This document shows positions 9,139 to 18,335 of a stretch of DNA of 64,000 bases, piece by piece. Under the pieces are notes generated by a model. It had not been told where the DNA came from. It made no database searches and saw only the letters and a list, made by a program, of their open reading frames with translations. Position 1 is the stretch's first letter. Each line of letters opens with the position of its first letter. Source of the stretch: Fibrobacterota bacterium (lineage in GTDB: Bacteria > Fibrobacterota > Chitinivibrionia > Chitinivibrionales > Chitinispirillaceae); contig JAEYNR010000017.1 of assembly GCA_023412475.1 (NCBI GenBank), positions 62,001 through 126,000 of the forward strand, given 5' to 3'. Both the position numbers and the translations under genes were made by a program.

Positions 9139-9393
9139 TTAAACTCCGAAACATATAACAAAAACTCACACATTGACCATTCACTAAGCAACCGGAAACA
9201 ATAGGCACAGATCTCGTTTATCCCAAAAGCAATATCCGAACCTGTTTATTTAATCTATTATCTCATTATTTTCAGAATAAGTCGATTCCTACCTTAGGCA
9301 GGAATCGTGGAACCAATAATATTAAACCAAAATCGGACGATTCTTTTGACGGGGCCTCGCTTCGAACCACGCCAAACAATCGCCCGAATTAGG
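9139..9393. other. Intergenic region with an 8-bp hairpin
   Basis: A perfect inverted repeat (CGATTCCT/AGGAATCG, 9283-9307, 9-base loop) lies between the PBP promoter side and the 3' end of the next minus-strand gene. No T run follows on either strand, so a terminator role is uncertain. Nothing else is seen. Confidence 0.4.
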
Positions 9394-10953
9394 TTAGAAA
9401 TTAATAGCAGTCAGAACACTGATAAAGTTATTGGATTTGAGGTCTCCTTTTTCATCACGTTTGAATCCGTAACGGGAATCCCAAATAAGAGTAGCACCGG
9501 CGGTGATCTCAAAACCGATTCTGTATCCGTAGTACATATACTCAGTTTTATCAAAGAATTTTTCATCCAAATTACCAATATTGGTTTTATTGTAGTAGAA
9601 TTCTGCCTTGGCCAGCTTGGGAACTTTCTCTGTAAAGATTTCACCAGCTCCTGCAACAGCTTCAAACCGCTGATCTTTATCTCTTTCTTTTCCAGCTTGT
9701 TCTTTGCCGATAAGGTACTGATAAGAGCCATCCAGTATCAGAATACCAGCGAGATTAGCGCCCAGTTTTCCATAAATACCGTTAAGGGTAGTTGATAACA
9801 GAAGATCTTCTTTGGTGTAAACTATAGGATTCCTGGTCAAACGCTCATCAAGATAGTAGGTATTGAAATGATTGAATTCAAATCTGCCCTTTGATCGGCG
9901 ATACTCCAAACCAGCCCAGATTGGACCGGCTCTTAGAGCAACCCCAGGAGCCCCAATACCCCATCCATGCTTTCCATCATCACGGAGAGCTGCTTGGGCA
10001 TAAAGATCAACACCAAGCAGTTTTGTGTTTATGATGGGAACTCCCACATCCCCACCAATCAACCCGTAAGCATCTTCATCACTCATTGCATTCAATTCAC
10101 TGCGATATTTGATCATGTCCTCTCTGGGATCTCCCAGTCCGGTGTTTCTCACCGTATCCAAAGCCTCCCTTACGGGTACATTCAATGAAAGAAGATAATT
10201 ATACAGTCCAACCGATTTTGGTGAACGAACATCCCATTGTCTGGCAGGAGAATACTGATTGATATCTCTTACATAGGTTCCACCGATGCTGAGCCCACTA
10301 AGAATAGGGGTATTTGATGGTTTGAAAGGTTTTATTGCCAAACGTACACCAGCTAAGCCGCCATCATCGTTTAACTCTTTAAAATCTGCAAGCACAGTCT
10401 GCAGAGAGACTCCAATGGGGCCGATATCGTTAAGATTGAACTGTAATCCAAGGAGCTTCTGATCAGGATAGTGAAGCATATTGGTAAAGCGATCCATTAT
10501 CAGACCGTAACCAAATGTAACACTGGACAGCCCTCCAAATTTAATAAAAAGAGGGTCTTGCTCACGGCCGAAACGGATGTAGCGGATTTTTCGGGTTATA
10601 GCTTCCAGTGGCTCATCTTTAAAGTTCCACCCTTTGTTGGAAAACTTTCCGTCAGAATCGATAAACAGCTCGACATCGAAGAATATGCCAAATTTCCAGA
10701 TAGGAACATCGACACCGATTGCCAGTCTGGTCCACTGTTCGTTGTTCACAGTTACTACCCCGGCCCCAATCTCCCAGGTAGGAGACTGCTTTTGACCGAC
10801 ACTTGGTGGAAGGTCAGTTTTTTTATCTTCAGATTTATCCTGTGAAGATTGCTCCTGCTGTGGTTGTTTATCGTTTAAATCCTGTTCCTCAGCAAAAATT
10901 GTAGAGCTCATAAATAAAGCAGCTAAAAGTAGCACACTCAATCGCAACATCAT
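9394..10953 (-). CDS. Predicted outer-membrane beta-barrel protein, family not recognised
   Basis: The 519-residue product begins with a signal peptide of about 22 residues ending TIFAEE, followed by a 30-residue glutamine/lysine/aspartate-rich linker. The rest is rich in short amphipathic strands with glycine and aromatic residues (for example WEIGAGVVTVNNEQW and FIKFGGLSSVTFGYG) and ends in an aromatic residue (LTAINF), a common barrel end signal. A strong site AAGGAGG precedes the ATG. I do not recognise a named family; a porin-like role is inferred from architecture only. Confidence 0.65.
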   Translation of the reverse strand: MMLRLSVLLLAALFMSSTIFAEEQDLNDKQPQQEQSSQDKSEDKKTDLPPSVGQKQSPTWEIGAGVVTVNNEQWTRLAIGVDVPIWKFGIFFDVELFIDSDGKFSNKGWNFKDEPLEAITRKIRYIRFGREQDPLFIKFGGLSSVTFGYGLIMDRFTNMLHYPDQKLLGLQFNLNDIGPIGVSLQTVLADFKELNDDGGLAGVRLAIKPFKPSNTPILSGLSIGGTYVRDINQYSPARQWDVRSPKSVGLYNYLLSLNVPVREALDTVRNTGLGDPREDMIKYRSELNAMSDEDAYGLIGGDVGVPIINTKLLGVDLYAQAALRDDGKHGWGIGAPGVALRAGPIWAGLEYRRSKGRFEFNHFNTYYLDERLTRNPIVYTKEDLLLSTTLNGIYGKLGANLAGILILDGSYQYLIGKEQAGKERDKDQRFEAVAGAGEIFTEKVPKLAKAEFYYNKTNIGNLDEKFFDKTEYMYYGYRIGFEITAGATLIWDSRYGFKRDEKGDLKSNNFISVLTAINF

Positions 10954-11133
10954 AAACCTCCTTAGGGTAGTTTCTATGCTTTTGATTCAGGAAAAATACT
11001 TTCGGAGAAGATTATATCCAGTTGTTTTTTTCTTGGAAAGGTTTAAGATAAGTTATTGCGAAAAAAGCAGCTTTGATGGATTCATAGGATCTCATTTCCG
11101 GCCAAATTTCGGGCATTTTGGGACATCAACTCA

Positions 11134-12060
11134 TCATTCGATCTTTTCCCGAATGACATAGGAGTCTTTGGGTGCCATGTTTATAATCATTTCTGCCAGT
11201 AATCCAAAGAAAAATAGCTGCACTCCTACCACTACAGCTCCTATAGAAAGCACAACCAGCGGACGTACTTTCATATAGCCGGTCAGAGCCCATTCCACTC
11301 CAAAATACCCAAGCATCACTCCACCAGCTAAAATCAGAATAAAGCCGAAAAACCCAAAAAAATGCAAAGGCCTTTTAAAATATTTGCGCAGAAAAAGAAG
11401 GGTAAGCATGTCCAGAGTTCCACTGAAAAACTTACTGAACCCATATTTTGACTTGCCAAATTGACGCGCATGGTGAGGGACGACAATCTCGGTTACACTG
11501 AATCCATCCCAGTGTGCCAGTGCAGGCAGATAGCGATGACGATCGCCGTAAATGTCCAGTGACTTGGCGGCTTCTGCCCGGTAAGCCTTAAATCCACAAT
11601 TGAAATCATGTAGTTTTACGCCAGATAAAATGGATGTGATAAAATTCCAGATTTTAGATGGAAAGGTAAAAGATACCGGATCATAACGTTTCTTTTTCCA
11701 TCCACTGACCACATCCCAGCCTTCCTCAATTTTTTTCAGCATCTCTGGAATAGCACAGGGATCATCCTGCAAGTCTGCATCCATGGTGATAATCACCTCA
11801 CCTTCAGCTTCCCTTATCCCCACACTCAATGCAGCAGATTTCCCATAATTACGACAGAAACGGAGAATGCGCAGGATGCTGCCATACTGGGCATGAAGTT
11901 GCTTAAGTATATCAAAAGAGCCGTCTGTACTTCCATCATCAACCAGAATGATCTCGTATTCAATACTCATTGGTGTCAACACTTCAGAAATAGCCTTTAC
12001 TAATAAAAGAAGACTCTCTCTTTCGTTATGCAGCGGAACTACAATCGATACTTTTTTCAT
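11134..12060 (-). CDS. Family 2 glycosyltransferase (dolichyl-phosphate-mannose synthase/ArnC-like)
   Basis: The 308-residue protein has a GT-A domain with VVPLHNE near the N-terminus, VDDGSTDGS and the metal-binding D94-A-D96 of MDADLQDDP. Two C-terminal membrane segments follow (about 230-255 and 265-295). Such enzymes transfer a sugar from a nucleotide donor to undecaprenyl phosphate at the inner membrane for later envelope modification. The start overlaps the end of the upstream flippase-like gene by 35 bases, suggesting they act together. Confidence 0.88.
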   Translation of the reverse strand: MKKVSIVVPLHNERESLLLLVKAISEVLTPMSIEYEIILVDDGSTDGSFDILKQLHAQYGSILRILRFCRNYGKSAALSVGIREAEGEVIITMDADLQDDPCAIPEMLKKIEEGWDVVSGWKKKRYDPVSFTFPSKIWNFITSILSGVKLHDFNCGFKAYRAEAAKSLDIYGDRHRYLPALAHWDGFSVTEIVVPHHARQFGKSKYGFSKFFSGTLDMLTLLFLRKYFKRPLHFFGFFGFILILAGGVMLGYFGVEWALTGYMKVRPLVVLSIGAVVVGVQLFFFGLLAEMIINMAPKDSYVIREKIE

Positions 12061-13030
12061 TTTTCTTTCCCCGGATGGTCATTCTATCTGTCACAAAAAA
12101 TATACCGCCAAGACAACTTGCACCAATACCAACCAGTGAGGCCAGAAATCCCATAACATAAGCCTCATGTGCAGGAAAACCCGCAAGTGCAAACAACGTC
12201 CCCCCAACCGCTTCCCTTACACCAAAAGGCAAAGGAATGGTCATAAACATCGCCATAAGTGGTACAAATATAAAAAAATACTGGAAATTGTCTACGCTGA
12301 GAAGTCCCAGTGAAGAAGCTACCAGTATGTGAACCCCAATTCTTAAAAGCTGGGTGATTATGGAGAAAAATGCAACTTTTCTCAGTACATGAAAATCACC
12401 CGCCTCAATAAGCAACTCGGAGATAACCTCCTTTAAGGGTAATTTTCTGACAAACGGGAACGAATCGGTTATTCTAAAAAAATTTCTCTGCAATGGTTTT
12501 GAAATAAGAAAAATCATGATACCGATAAACAGTATGAAAGTAACCAATAAAGCCAGTACCGCGGTTCCAATCTTGCCGTTATTGAGAGCTCCGCGTTGCA
12601 AAAGAATCAAACTGCCTGCTACCGCAAAACCACACATGGCCCAAAGTCCGGCAAACCGGTCAAGAAATGTGGCAGCCAGACCAGCCAACCCCTTACCCTG
12701 CTGAGATTTCAATGATGCCACCTTGACTGCATCACCTACAATCCCACCCATTACAAAATTGTTAAAAAACAAACCAACAAAATATAACCGGAAAACATTC
12801 CAGAATTTCAGGGGTATTCCACGATTTTTAAGCAAAATTTCCCACTGTATCACCCCCAGCCATCCGCTGGCGATAAACACAGCAACCGAGGCAACTAACC
12901 ACAGAGGCTCTGCATCTAAAACTGTAGCTATAATCTGATTCCATCCAAGCTTTCGAACCAACAACGCCATGACAAGCAAAGTAACAATCAGTTTAAATAA
13001 TCGGGTAAAGCTTTTTGAAAACCTGGGCAC
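12026..13030 (-). CDS. Lysylphosphatidylglycerol-synthase-type membrane protein (flippase-like, UPF0104)
   Basis: The product has about eight membrane segments and the LPG_synthase_TM family signatures (NNFVMGGIVGDAVKV, LDRFAGLWAM, PFGVREAVGG). I choose the GTG at 13030, preceded by GGAGG four bases away, giving 335 residues; the open frame extends to another GTG at 13147 that has no binding site and adds a phenylalanine-rich leader. Relatives include the flippase domain of MprF and many proteins beside lipid-linked glycosyltransferases. Overlap with the GT2 gene supports a shared role in moving or modifying a lipid-linked sugar. Confidence 0.78.
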   Translation of the reverse strand: MPRFSKSFTRLFKLIVTLLVMALLVRKLGWNQIIATVLDAEPLWLVASVAVFIASGWLGVIQWEILLKNRGIPLKFWNVFRLYFVGLFFNNFVMGGIVGDAVKVASLKSQQGKGLAGLAATFLDRFAGLWAMCGFAVAGSLILLQRGALNNGKIGTAVLALLVTFILFIGIMIFLISKPLQRNFFRITDSFPFVRKLPLKEVISELLIEAGDFHVLRKVAFFSIITQLLRIGVHILVASSLGLLSVDNFQYFFIFVPLMAMFMTIPLPFGVREAVGGTLFALAGFPAHEAYVMGFLASLVGIGASCLGGIFFVTDRMTIRGKKNEKSIDCSSAA

Positions 13031-13396
13031 TAATCCTCCGGCAAATTCGAGAAAAAAGAAGAGATAAAATACGTATAGCACCTTTAAAAAATTAAATATA
13101 TCTCCTTTTTTCCTGGAATTAGTCCTGGATTGAGCAAATTCAGGCACATTTGCTTCAGTTTCCCATTCTTTTTCTTAAAAAGAGCTATTCCTTATTCAGC
13201 AAAGTAGCTGTTATATCCTATTTTCTGCATTACTTCATTTTTCTCAGCCTCCATCGTAATACTATTTTATGCATTTGCAGAGCACATGCTTTTAGATAAC
13301 CTTTTTGGAACACGTTTTCTATGCACCAGCTTACATTAGCTTATTTTTAGCTAAGGCCAAATACAGAAAACTTGCTAAAAATCAGGGACACACAGA

Positions 13397-14398
13397 ATGA
13401 AACTTCTATTATTAATGCCTTATGGAATCGGTAATCTGATAATACTTTATCCGGTTTTAAAAAAGCTCCATGAAAAAAACATCTCCTTCGATATTGTCAC
13501 TTATCTCAAATCGGTTGACTATATCACCCGGCATTGGGAACCATTCAAAAATCTTTATCAAAAGAATTTTTTTATTTCTAATAACGTCAAAGAGGCACTG
13601 ATAACCATATCAAAAATCCGTAAAGAATCATACGATCTGTCCATATTGTCATTTCCATCTGCACGCCCCCATTATAACCTGCTTCATTACCTTTGCGGTG
13701 CACGGGTCCGGGTAGCAGCATCTTATCCTGATGACAGCTTAGGCTCTTTGTCATTTCTTTCCACCCGGCGCGTGCCGGTTGAAACCGGGATACACGACAC
13801 CCTTCAGAACCTTCGTCTGGTAAATGCTGCAGGATTCTCAATTGACCAAAGTGAGATAGAATATTTTTCAATCAAAGAAAAAAAAGAAAAGCGGATTGGT
13901 TTCCATGTCGGATGCAAAGCGGCAGATTCCTACCGCAGATGGCCACTGCAGAATTGGAAACAGTTAATAGGAATGGTTCAGAAAGAAGCTGCAGATCATA
14001 AACTGGTGCTTTTTTTCGGACCCGACGAATATGAGGAGCTTAAGTATTTTGAAGGCATCGAAGGGGTGATAATTAAGAAATCTCTCTCCCTGAATGCCCT
14101 TTACGATGAAATTTCACGATGCTCTGTTTTTGTTTCCAATGATAGTGGACTTATGCACATAGCTGCATTTACCGGTGCACATTCATTTTCAGTCTGGGGG
14201 CCATCAGACTTTCGCAGAACTGGGCCTTTTTCCAAAGATGCTGTACTCATCCATTCCGAATACCCATGCAGACCCTGTACCCACTCCTACTTTCGTAAAT
14301 CACACCGGTTCAACTGCCCCGACAAGGATATCGCATGTCTCAAAGAGATAAAGCCGCAAAGAGTCATGGATGAGATTTGCGGAGTACTGGGCTGTTGA
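13397..14398 (+). CDS. Family 9 glycosyltransferase (heptosyltransferase-like)
   Basis: The 333-residue protein shows the two-domain GT-B layout of LPS heptosyltransferases: an N-terminal MPYGIGNLIILYPVLKKL segment and the C-terminal signature SNDSGLMHIAAF (about 248-259), followed by the WGPSD loop. It would add heptose or a related sugar to a lipid core on the cytoplasmic face. It is transcribed away from the flippase/GT2 pair. A decayed piece of a near-identical gene lies about 1.6 kb further on (15684-15736). Confidence 0.88.
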   Translation: MKLLLLMPYGIGNLIILYPVLKKLHEKNISFDIVTYLKSVDYITRHWEPFKNLYQKNFFISNNVKEALITISKIRKESYDLSILSFPSARPHYNLLHYLCGARVRVAASYPDDSLGSLSFLSTRRVPVETGIHDTLQNLRLVNAAGFSIDQSEIEYFSIKEKKEKRIGFHVGCKAADSYRRWPLQNWKQLIGMVQKEAADHKLVLFFGPDEYEELKYFEGIEGVIIKKSLSLNALYDEISRCSVFVSNDSGLMHIAAFTGAHSFSVWGPSDFRRTGPFSKDAVLIHSEYPCRPCTHSYFRKSHRFNCPDKDIACLKEIKPQRVMDEICGVLGC

Positions 14399-14438
14399 TT
14401 TTTTTATTTGCAAAGACTTAACACCGGGCAAACCAACA

Positions 14439-14596
14439 GAAGAAAATCCTAAATCACACTTCTTAAATCATGAACAAATTGCAAATTATTATTTCTAAAC
14501 AGAGATAAAAGCGTTTCAAGTAATTAAAGTATATCAGTGAGTCTCATTCCCTATTTGCTGTTCTTGTTTCGGATTTCGTTTTCCGAATTTCGTGCT
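14439..14596 (+). repeat. Long copy of the dispersed AATCC/TTTCG repeat
   Basis: This 158-base block shares its whole order of words with 26559-26716: GAAGAAAATCCTAAATCACA at the left, then ATTTCTAAACAGAGATAA, GTTTCAAGTAA, GAGTC, and finally TGTTCTTGTTTCGGATTTCG. By eye about three quarters of bases match. It lies between the convergent GT9 and FkbM genes, 34 bases from the FkbM stop codon. It contains no open frame and no obvious terminal inverted repeat. Confidence 0.75.
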
Positions 14597-14630
14597 GGGG
14601 GCACCCATAAAAAAGCCTACAAACGGTTAT

Positions 14631-15338
14631 TTATTTTATCACCCAAAAATCTTTCCTGACAAAAATTGTATTTATATAAGTATCCGCAAAAACCATATAC
14701 CCCTTTTCCTCTAAAAATGTTCTGATCTTGGTATCTTTTTCTCCCTCACCAGTTTCGGAGTATGAAATAGTCTCTACACAAATTACTTTCGGATAACTGA
14801 CCTGATAGTCAATACTCTTCAATATATCGAAATCTACGCCTTCAACATCCAGAGATAAAAAATCCGGAAATTTTCCGGCATTATATTTAGTTAAAATCGA
14901 ATCGATAGTCATTACTGTAACATCGATAGTTTCCATTATTTTCATACCATACTCTTTTTCCAATTTTCCGGCTTCGGCAGATGAAAAAGTACTCATAGTA
15001 CTAACCGACATTATATGGAATTTCATAAACTCGTTAGCCCTACCGACTCCAATATTAAGATTAATGTCTTCCGCACGATATTTAGGAAAAGCTTTGAATA
15101 AATACGGATTAGGTTCAATATTGATTCCTCGACACTCTTTCTTATAAAAGAAAGCCGAATTGCTCAAAAAATAAGGTTGATGAGCTCCGATATCGAGATA
15201 TGTAGGATTGTTAATATTTCTGGTCTTGAAAATAAAATCAACGATCATATCTTCGCCAGATTGTGAGTATGACCTTTTATAAAAAGATTTTTTCGTTAAA
15301 CTTTTTTTTATTTTTTTTAGAATTTTTTCCAACACCAT
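14631..15338 (-). CDS. FkbM family methyltransferase
   Basis: The 235-residue product has the FkbM methyltransferase core: the SAM-binding segment YLDIGAHQP (about 44-52), an acidic INIEPNP following it, and SLDVEGVDFDIL (about 152-163). Such enzymes O-methylate sugars or small molecules; beside glycosyltransferases the substrate is often a surface polysaccharide. A lysine-rich N-terminus and AAGGAG before the ATG are seen. The next gene upstream on this strand is a dead GT6 gene, so it may be a leftover of a once larger glycan cluster. Confidence 0.85.
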   Translation of the reverse strand: MVLEKILKKIKKSLTKKSFYKRSYSQSGEDMIVDFIFKTRNINNPTYLDIGAHQPYFLSNSAFFYKKECRGINIEPNPYLFKAFPKYRAEDINLNIGVGRANEFMKFHIMSVSTMSTFSSAEAGKLEKEYGMKIMETIDVTVMTIDSILTKYNAGKFPDFLSLDVEGVDFDILKSIDYQVSYPKVICVETISYSETGEGEKDTKIRTFLEEKGYMVFADTYINTIFVRKDFWVIK

Positions 15339-15363
15339 TTGGACTTCTCCTTTTTAGTTATTA

Positions 15364-15690
15364 TTAATTCCTCTGTCCGCAGAGTAATTTTTTATCCCAA
15401 AACCAAAATCTACTTTTGAAAGGGAATTTACTATCTTTTACCCCCAGGTATAAATACTTCGAAGATACGATCTTGTAAGAACTATCAATTATGTAACGAT
15501 TCAAGTGCGATTCATCATGCCATAATGCAGTTATAGAATTATGCTCAACCTGGGTTAGGCATGTTTTAATTCTACAATGAGTCTCAAAAAGGCTAATGTT
15601 TCCCCACCATTGAATCTACCGTCAATATAATATTTATCTTGGTTTTCAGGGATATAGGCCGTAGAAAGCGGATTCCGCTTACAGAAGTCT
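15364..15690 (-). pseudogene. Remnant of a family 6 glycosyltransferase gene (C-terminal half, frameshifted)
   Basis: Read on the minus strand, this 'empty' gap encodes the C-terminal half of a GT6 enzyme (the family of ABO blood-group transferases and bacterial mimics). One frame gives LSTAYIPENQDKYYIDG and FNGG, and then stops at 15557-15555. A second frame carries the family signature ALWHDESHLNRY (15493-15528), then SSKYLYL, and ends at a stop at 15364-15366. The N-terminal half, including the donor-binding region, is missing, and the break at about 15690 meets a GT9 fragment on the other strand. The gene is therefore truncated and frameshifted. Confidence 0.85.
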
Positions 15691-15736
15691 CTCTCCCTGC
15701 TCTGTTTTTATTTCTAATGATAGTGGACTGATGTAA
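15684..15736 (+). pseudogene. Fragment of a second GT9 (heptosyltransferase) gene
   Basis: The bases 15699-15733 match 14121-14155 of the intact GT9 gene at 32 of 35 positions, and 15684-15698 match 14078-14092 at nearly all positions. About 28 bases present in the intact gene between these blocks are deleted. One frame reads CSVFISNDSGLM followed by a stop, the exact GT9 signature. It is a decayed duplicate piece abutting the GT6 remnant. Confidence 0.8.
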
Positions 15737-15745
15737 CAATGCCAA

Positions 15746-16885
15746 CTAAAAAAGTGACAGTTGAACCTGATTATCGTTTGGAGCCCCCTCAAAGTGGGCA
15801 ATTGCAGACTCAGTTAAATGAGATTCAAATTTAATGGGTTGATACTGCACAGTTATGCATCCGGGATCTGTAGAGTCTATTCTGGAGATGTGCTTTAAAT
15901 CAAGGCATTTTTCCTGTTTTGTCATTACAGGAAAGCCGAAACATTCATTTTTATATTTGAGAGGACCTTTTTCTTTTTGATACTCTTCACAAAATTTAAT
16001 ATGATCTTCAAGCCGCTTTGCTATTACACTATTAGCGGTTTTACATAAATCTTTTAAACCACCCAGGATTATTGATGAAAAATTTTTATCATATTCAATT
16101 CCAATCGAATTTCTCTCAGAAGCCATAGCTGCTAAGGTTGTTGTACCTGTACCAAGAAAAGGATCAAGAACAGTATCACCTTTCACCGAATACATGTTTA
16201 TTAACCGGTAAGGTAAATCAAAAGGATAAGCGGCATTTCTTTCACGTACATTTTCATTATTTGTTGCCTGTTTGACTCCTTTTAAATCCCAGGAATCAGA
16301 AAACCATCTGTTTCGTTCTTCCCAGAAAAAGGCACTCTGGTTTCGAAGACTTTTTTCATCAACTGTTTTAAACTCCCTTTTTCCACCCTTTCGGAATACG
16401 AGTATATATTCATGCTCAAGTGTGATATAAGCTCCAGCCGGAAGCATCCCTGAACCCATAAACTTATTGGGTGCATTAGTAGATTTCTTCCAGAGAGCTA
16501 TCGGCATAGGTTGAAATCCAAGAGCAATAAATCTGGATGTAATACGGGAATGATTTGAATACAGTTGGAATTGATTACCAATTTTTCTGGTTGCATCGCC
16601 AATATTGATACATACAAATCCATTTTCTTTTACCACTCTGGCAAGCTCATCCCATATTTTATCGAGTTGCTGATTCATTAATTCAAAGGCCCTGAGACCA
16701 TTAAACTGTTGAAGATAATCGGCAATTTCCGGATTCAAAGAAGAAAATAAGCTATCCCACATTTCGATCATCGGGTATGGTGGAGATGTCACTACCAAAT
16801 CAACTGATTCATTTTTGACTGTGACTAAAGATCTTGAATCGGAGAATTCAATTATATGTCTGGTGGATTGGTCTTCTTTACTCAT
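15746..16885 (-). CDS. Site-specific DNA methyltransferase, probably N4-cytosine, beta class
   Basis: The 379-residue protein carries the catalytic motif TSPPYP at residues 33-38, then, much later, the AdoMet-binding motif DPFLGTGTT near residue 240. The order catalytic-then-binding marks the beta class, and SPPY rather than DPPY favours N4-cytosine. The last 100 residues have no known motif and end in the QLSLF-type tail often seen in such enzymes. No restriction endonuclease gene lies beside it, so it appears solitary. It may regulate, or may be left over from a lost restriction-modification pair. Confidence 0.82.
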   Translation of the reverse strand: MSKEDQSTRHIIEFSDSRSLVTVKNESVDLVVTSPPYPMIEMWDSLFSSLNPEIADYLQQFNGLRAFELMNQQLDKIWDELARVVKENGFVCINIGDATRKIGNQFQLYSNHSRITSRFIALGFQPMPIALWKKSTNAPNKFMGSGMLPAGAYITLEHEYILVFRKGGKREFKTVDEKSLRNQSAFFWEERNRWFSDSWDLKGVKQATNNENVRERNAAYPFDLPYRLINMYSVKGDTVLDPFLGTGTTTLAAMASERNSIGIEYDKNFSSIILGGLKDLCKTANSVIAKRLEDHIKFCEEYQKEKGPLKYKNECFGFPVMTKQEKCLDLKHISRIDSTDPGCITVQYQPIKFESHLTESAIAHFEGAPNDNQVQLSLF

Positions 16886-16964
16886 TGCTACTTTCGAATA
16901 GTTGTATTAAAAGATGCTCGACTGGTCAGTAAGTAATAAAAAAGTCTTTGAAAAAATGATAGTT

Positions 16965-18335
16965 TTATCCATTAGATATTATCCCGACTTCCCAGCACTT
17001 TATCCCACCGGGTCCATGACGAATAAGAAGTCTTCCAGACACCATATTACCTTTCTCATCTTTATGGGCTTGGGCATAAGGGATGAGAATATAATAGTAC
17101 TGATCCAGACCTTTTACTGTGAACCAATCATGATGCCGTGATGATTTTACGAAATTGCCTTCTAAATAATAGTAATTAAAGGCTCTATAGCCATAAAATT
17201 TCCCAGATACCTTTGGCCACAAAAGAGAGTCTTTGGAAGAGAATATCCCTCTAAGTATATCGTCACTGGAGAAATAATCGCTAGAGTAAGCTGGTTTTGC
17301 TTCAATAGTAATATCCAGACTACCATCAGGAAGAAACAGTGCATTGACCTTTCCGATTCCTCCGTCGGCAAAATTGGGCCCACGTAAAATCTCGATACAC
17401 TTCCAAACCCTGTCAACATCTTCTTTAGTCTGAAGCCCTCTGGTTTTAACTGGCACAATGAAAGGTTTAGTTGCAAATAGAGGACTATTTGTGTGCGTTG
17501 TATCCAGAAAAATTGCACCAAAGCAGGTACCCCAACAAGGGCAAACTTGTTCAAGACCCGTCAAGTCATCCGGGGTAGCAAAAACAGGTGCAACACAGGT
17601 GCCTATTGCACCTTCACCTGTCAATGAATACCATGTTAATCCCATAAGCGAAGTTCGCCATTGTTCAATCTCCCTGTGCAATTCTTTAATTTCTGAAGGA
17701 CAATTCTTTTTTACCCAGTCTGGATGAGGATAACCAAGTTCTTTTGTCCAGGATCTGAAACGATCACTCTCATAATCATCCCAGTATTGCTTTTCATATA
17801 AGATATCCCATGTTCGTGGTGTAAAGTCTCCTGATTCATCTAATGATCCAATATACCTCATTCCATAGTAGTTATCAGCAAGGTGTATCTGTCCTGGTTT
17901 CATTACATACTCAGCACGGAGAGAGTCCCCTGCCCGCAAGTAACAATTACTCAGTAGATTATTAAGCCGTGATACAACAGTAGTGTCATTAGCTCCATAA
18001 TAGTAGCCGGAATAAAGCCAGTAGGATCTGGAACGCTCAAGCCAGCAGATAGAATCCTGCAGTGTAGAACATTTTGCCAGATTTTCCCTGGCAAGATAGT
18101 TCTTTAATTTTTTATCATCTGAAACAGTTGTAGAATGCACCCATCCATGGCTGCATTTGTACCATTCACTACTGCTGTCAGTAACCGTGACAGAATATCC
18201 TGTAGGAAGTTTTGCAACGATACGGCTGTTTACATCAGGTCTTTGCCGCACATTAGCAAAGTCGGCAATAACTTTTAAATAGATCTGACTGTAAATAATA
18301 GAGGAGGTTAAAAGAAGAAGAATGATGGATTTCAC
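16965..18335 (-). CDS. Exported protein with N-terminal SH3b domain
   Basis: The 456-residue product starts with a signal peptide (about 1-17, ending YSQ). An SH3b domain follows (about 18-75; FANVRQRPDVNSRIVAKLPTG, then WYKCSHGWV), a fold that usually binds peptidoglycan or peptides. The remaining 380 residues contain a helical section that may be TPR-like and a C-terminal tyrosine-rich domain with paired cysteines (CVAP, CPCWGTC); I do not recognise it. Translation starts at a GTG with AAGGA eight bases before. A palindrome sits just upstream (18377-18396). Confidence 0.65.
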   Translation of the reverse strand: MKSIILLLLTSSIIYSQIYLKVIADFANVRQRPDVNSRIVAKLPTGYSVTVTDSSSEWYKCSHGWVHSTTVSDDKKLKNYLARENLAKCSTLQDSICWLERSRSYWLYSGYYYGANDTTVVSRLNNLLSNCYLRAGDSLRAEYVMKPGQIHLADNYYGMRYIGSLDESGDFTPRTWDILYEKQYWDDYESDRFRSWTKELGYPHPDWVKKNCPSEIKELHREIEQWRTSLMGLTWYSLTGEGAIGTCVAPVFATPDDLTGLEQVCPCWGTCFGAIFLDTTHTNSPLFATKPFIVPVKTRGLQTKEDVDRVWKCIEILRGPNFADGGIGKVNALFLPDGSLDITIEAKPAYSSDYFSSDDILRGIFSSKDSLLWPKVSGKFYGYRAFNYYYLEGNFVKSSRHHDWFTVKGLDQYYYILIPYAQAHKDEKGNMVSGRLLIRHGPGGIKCWEVGIISNG

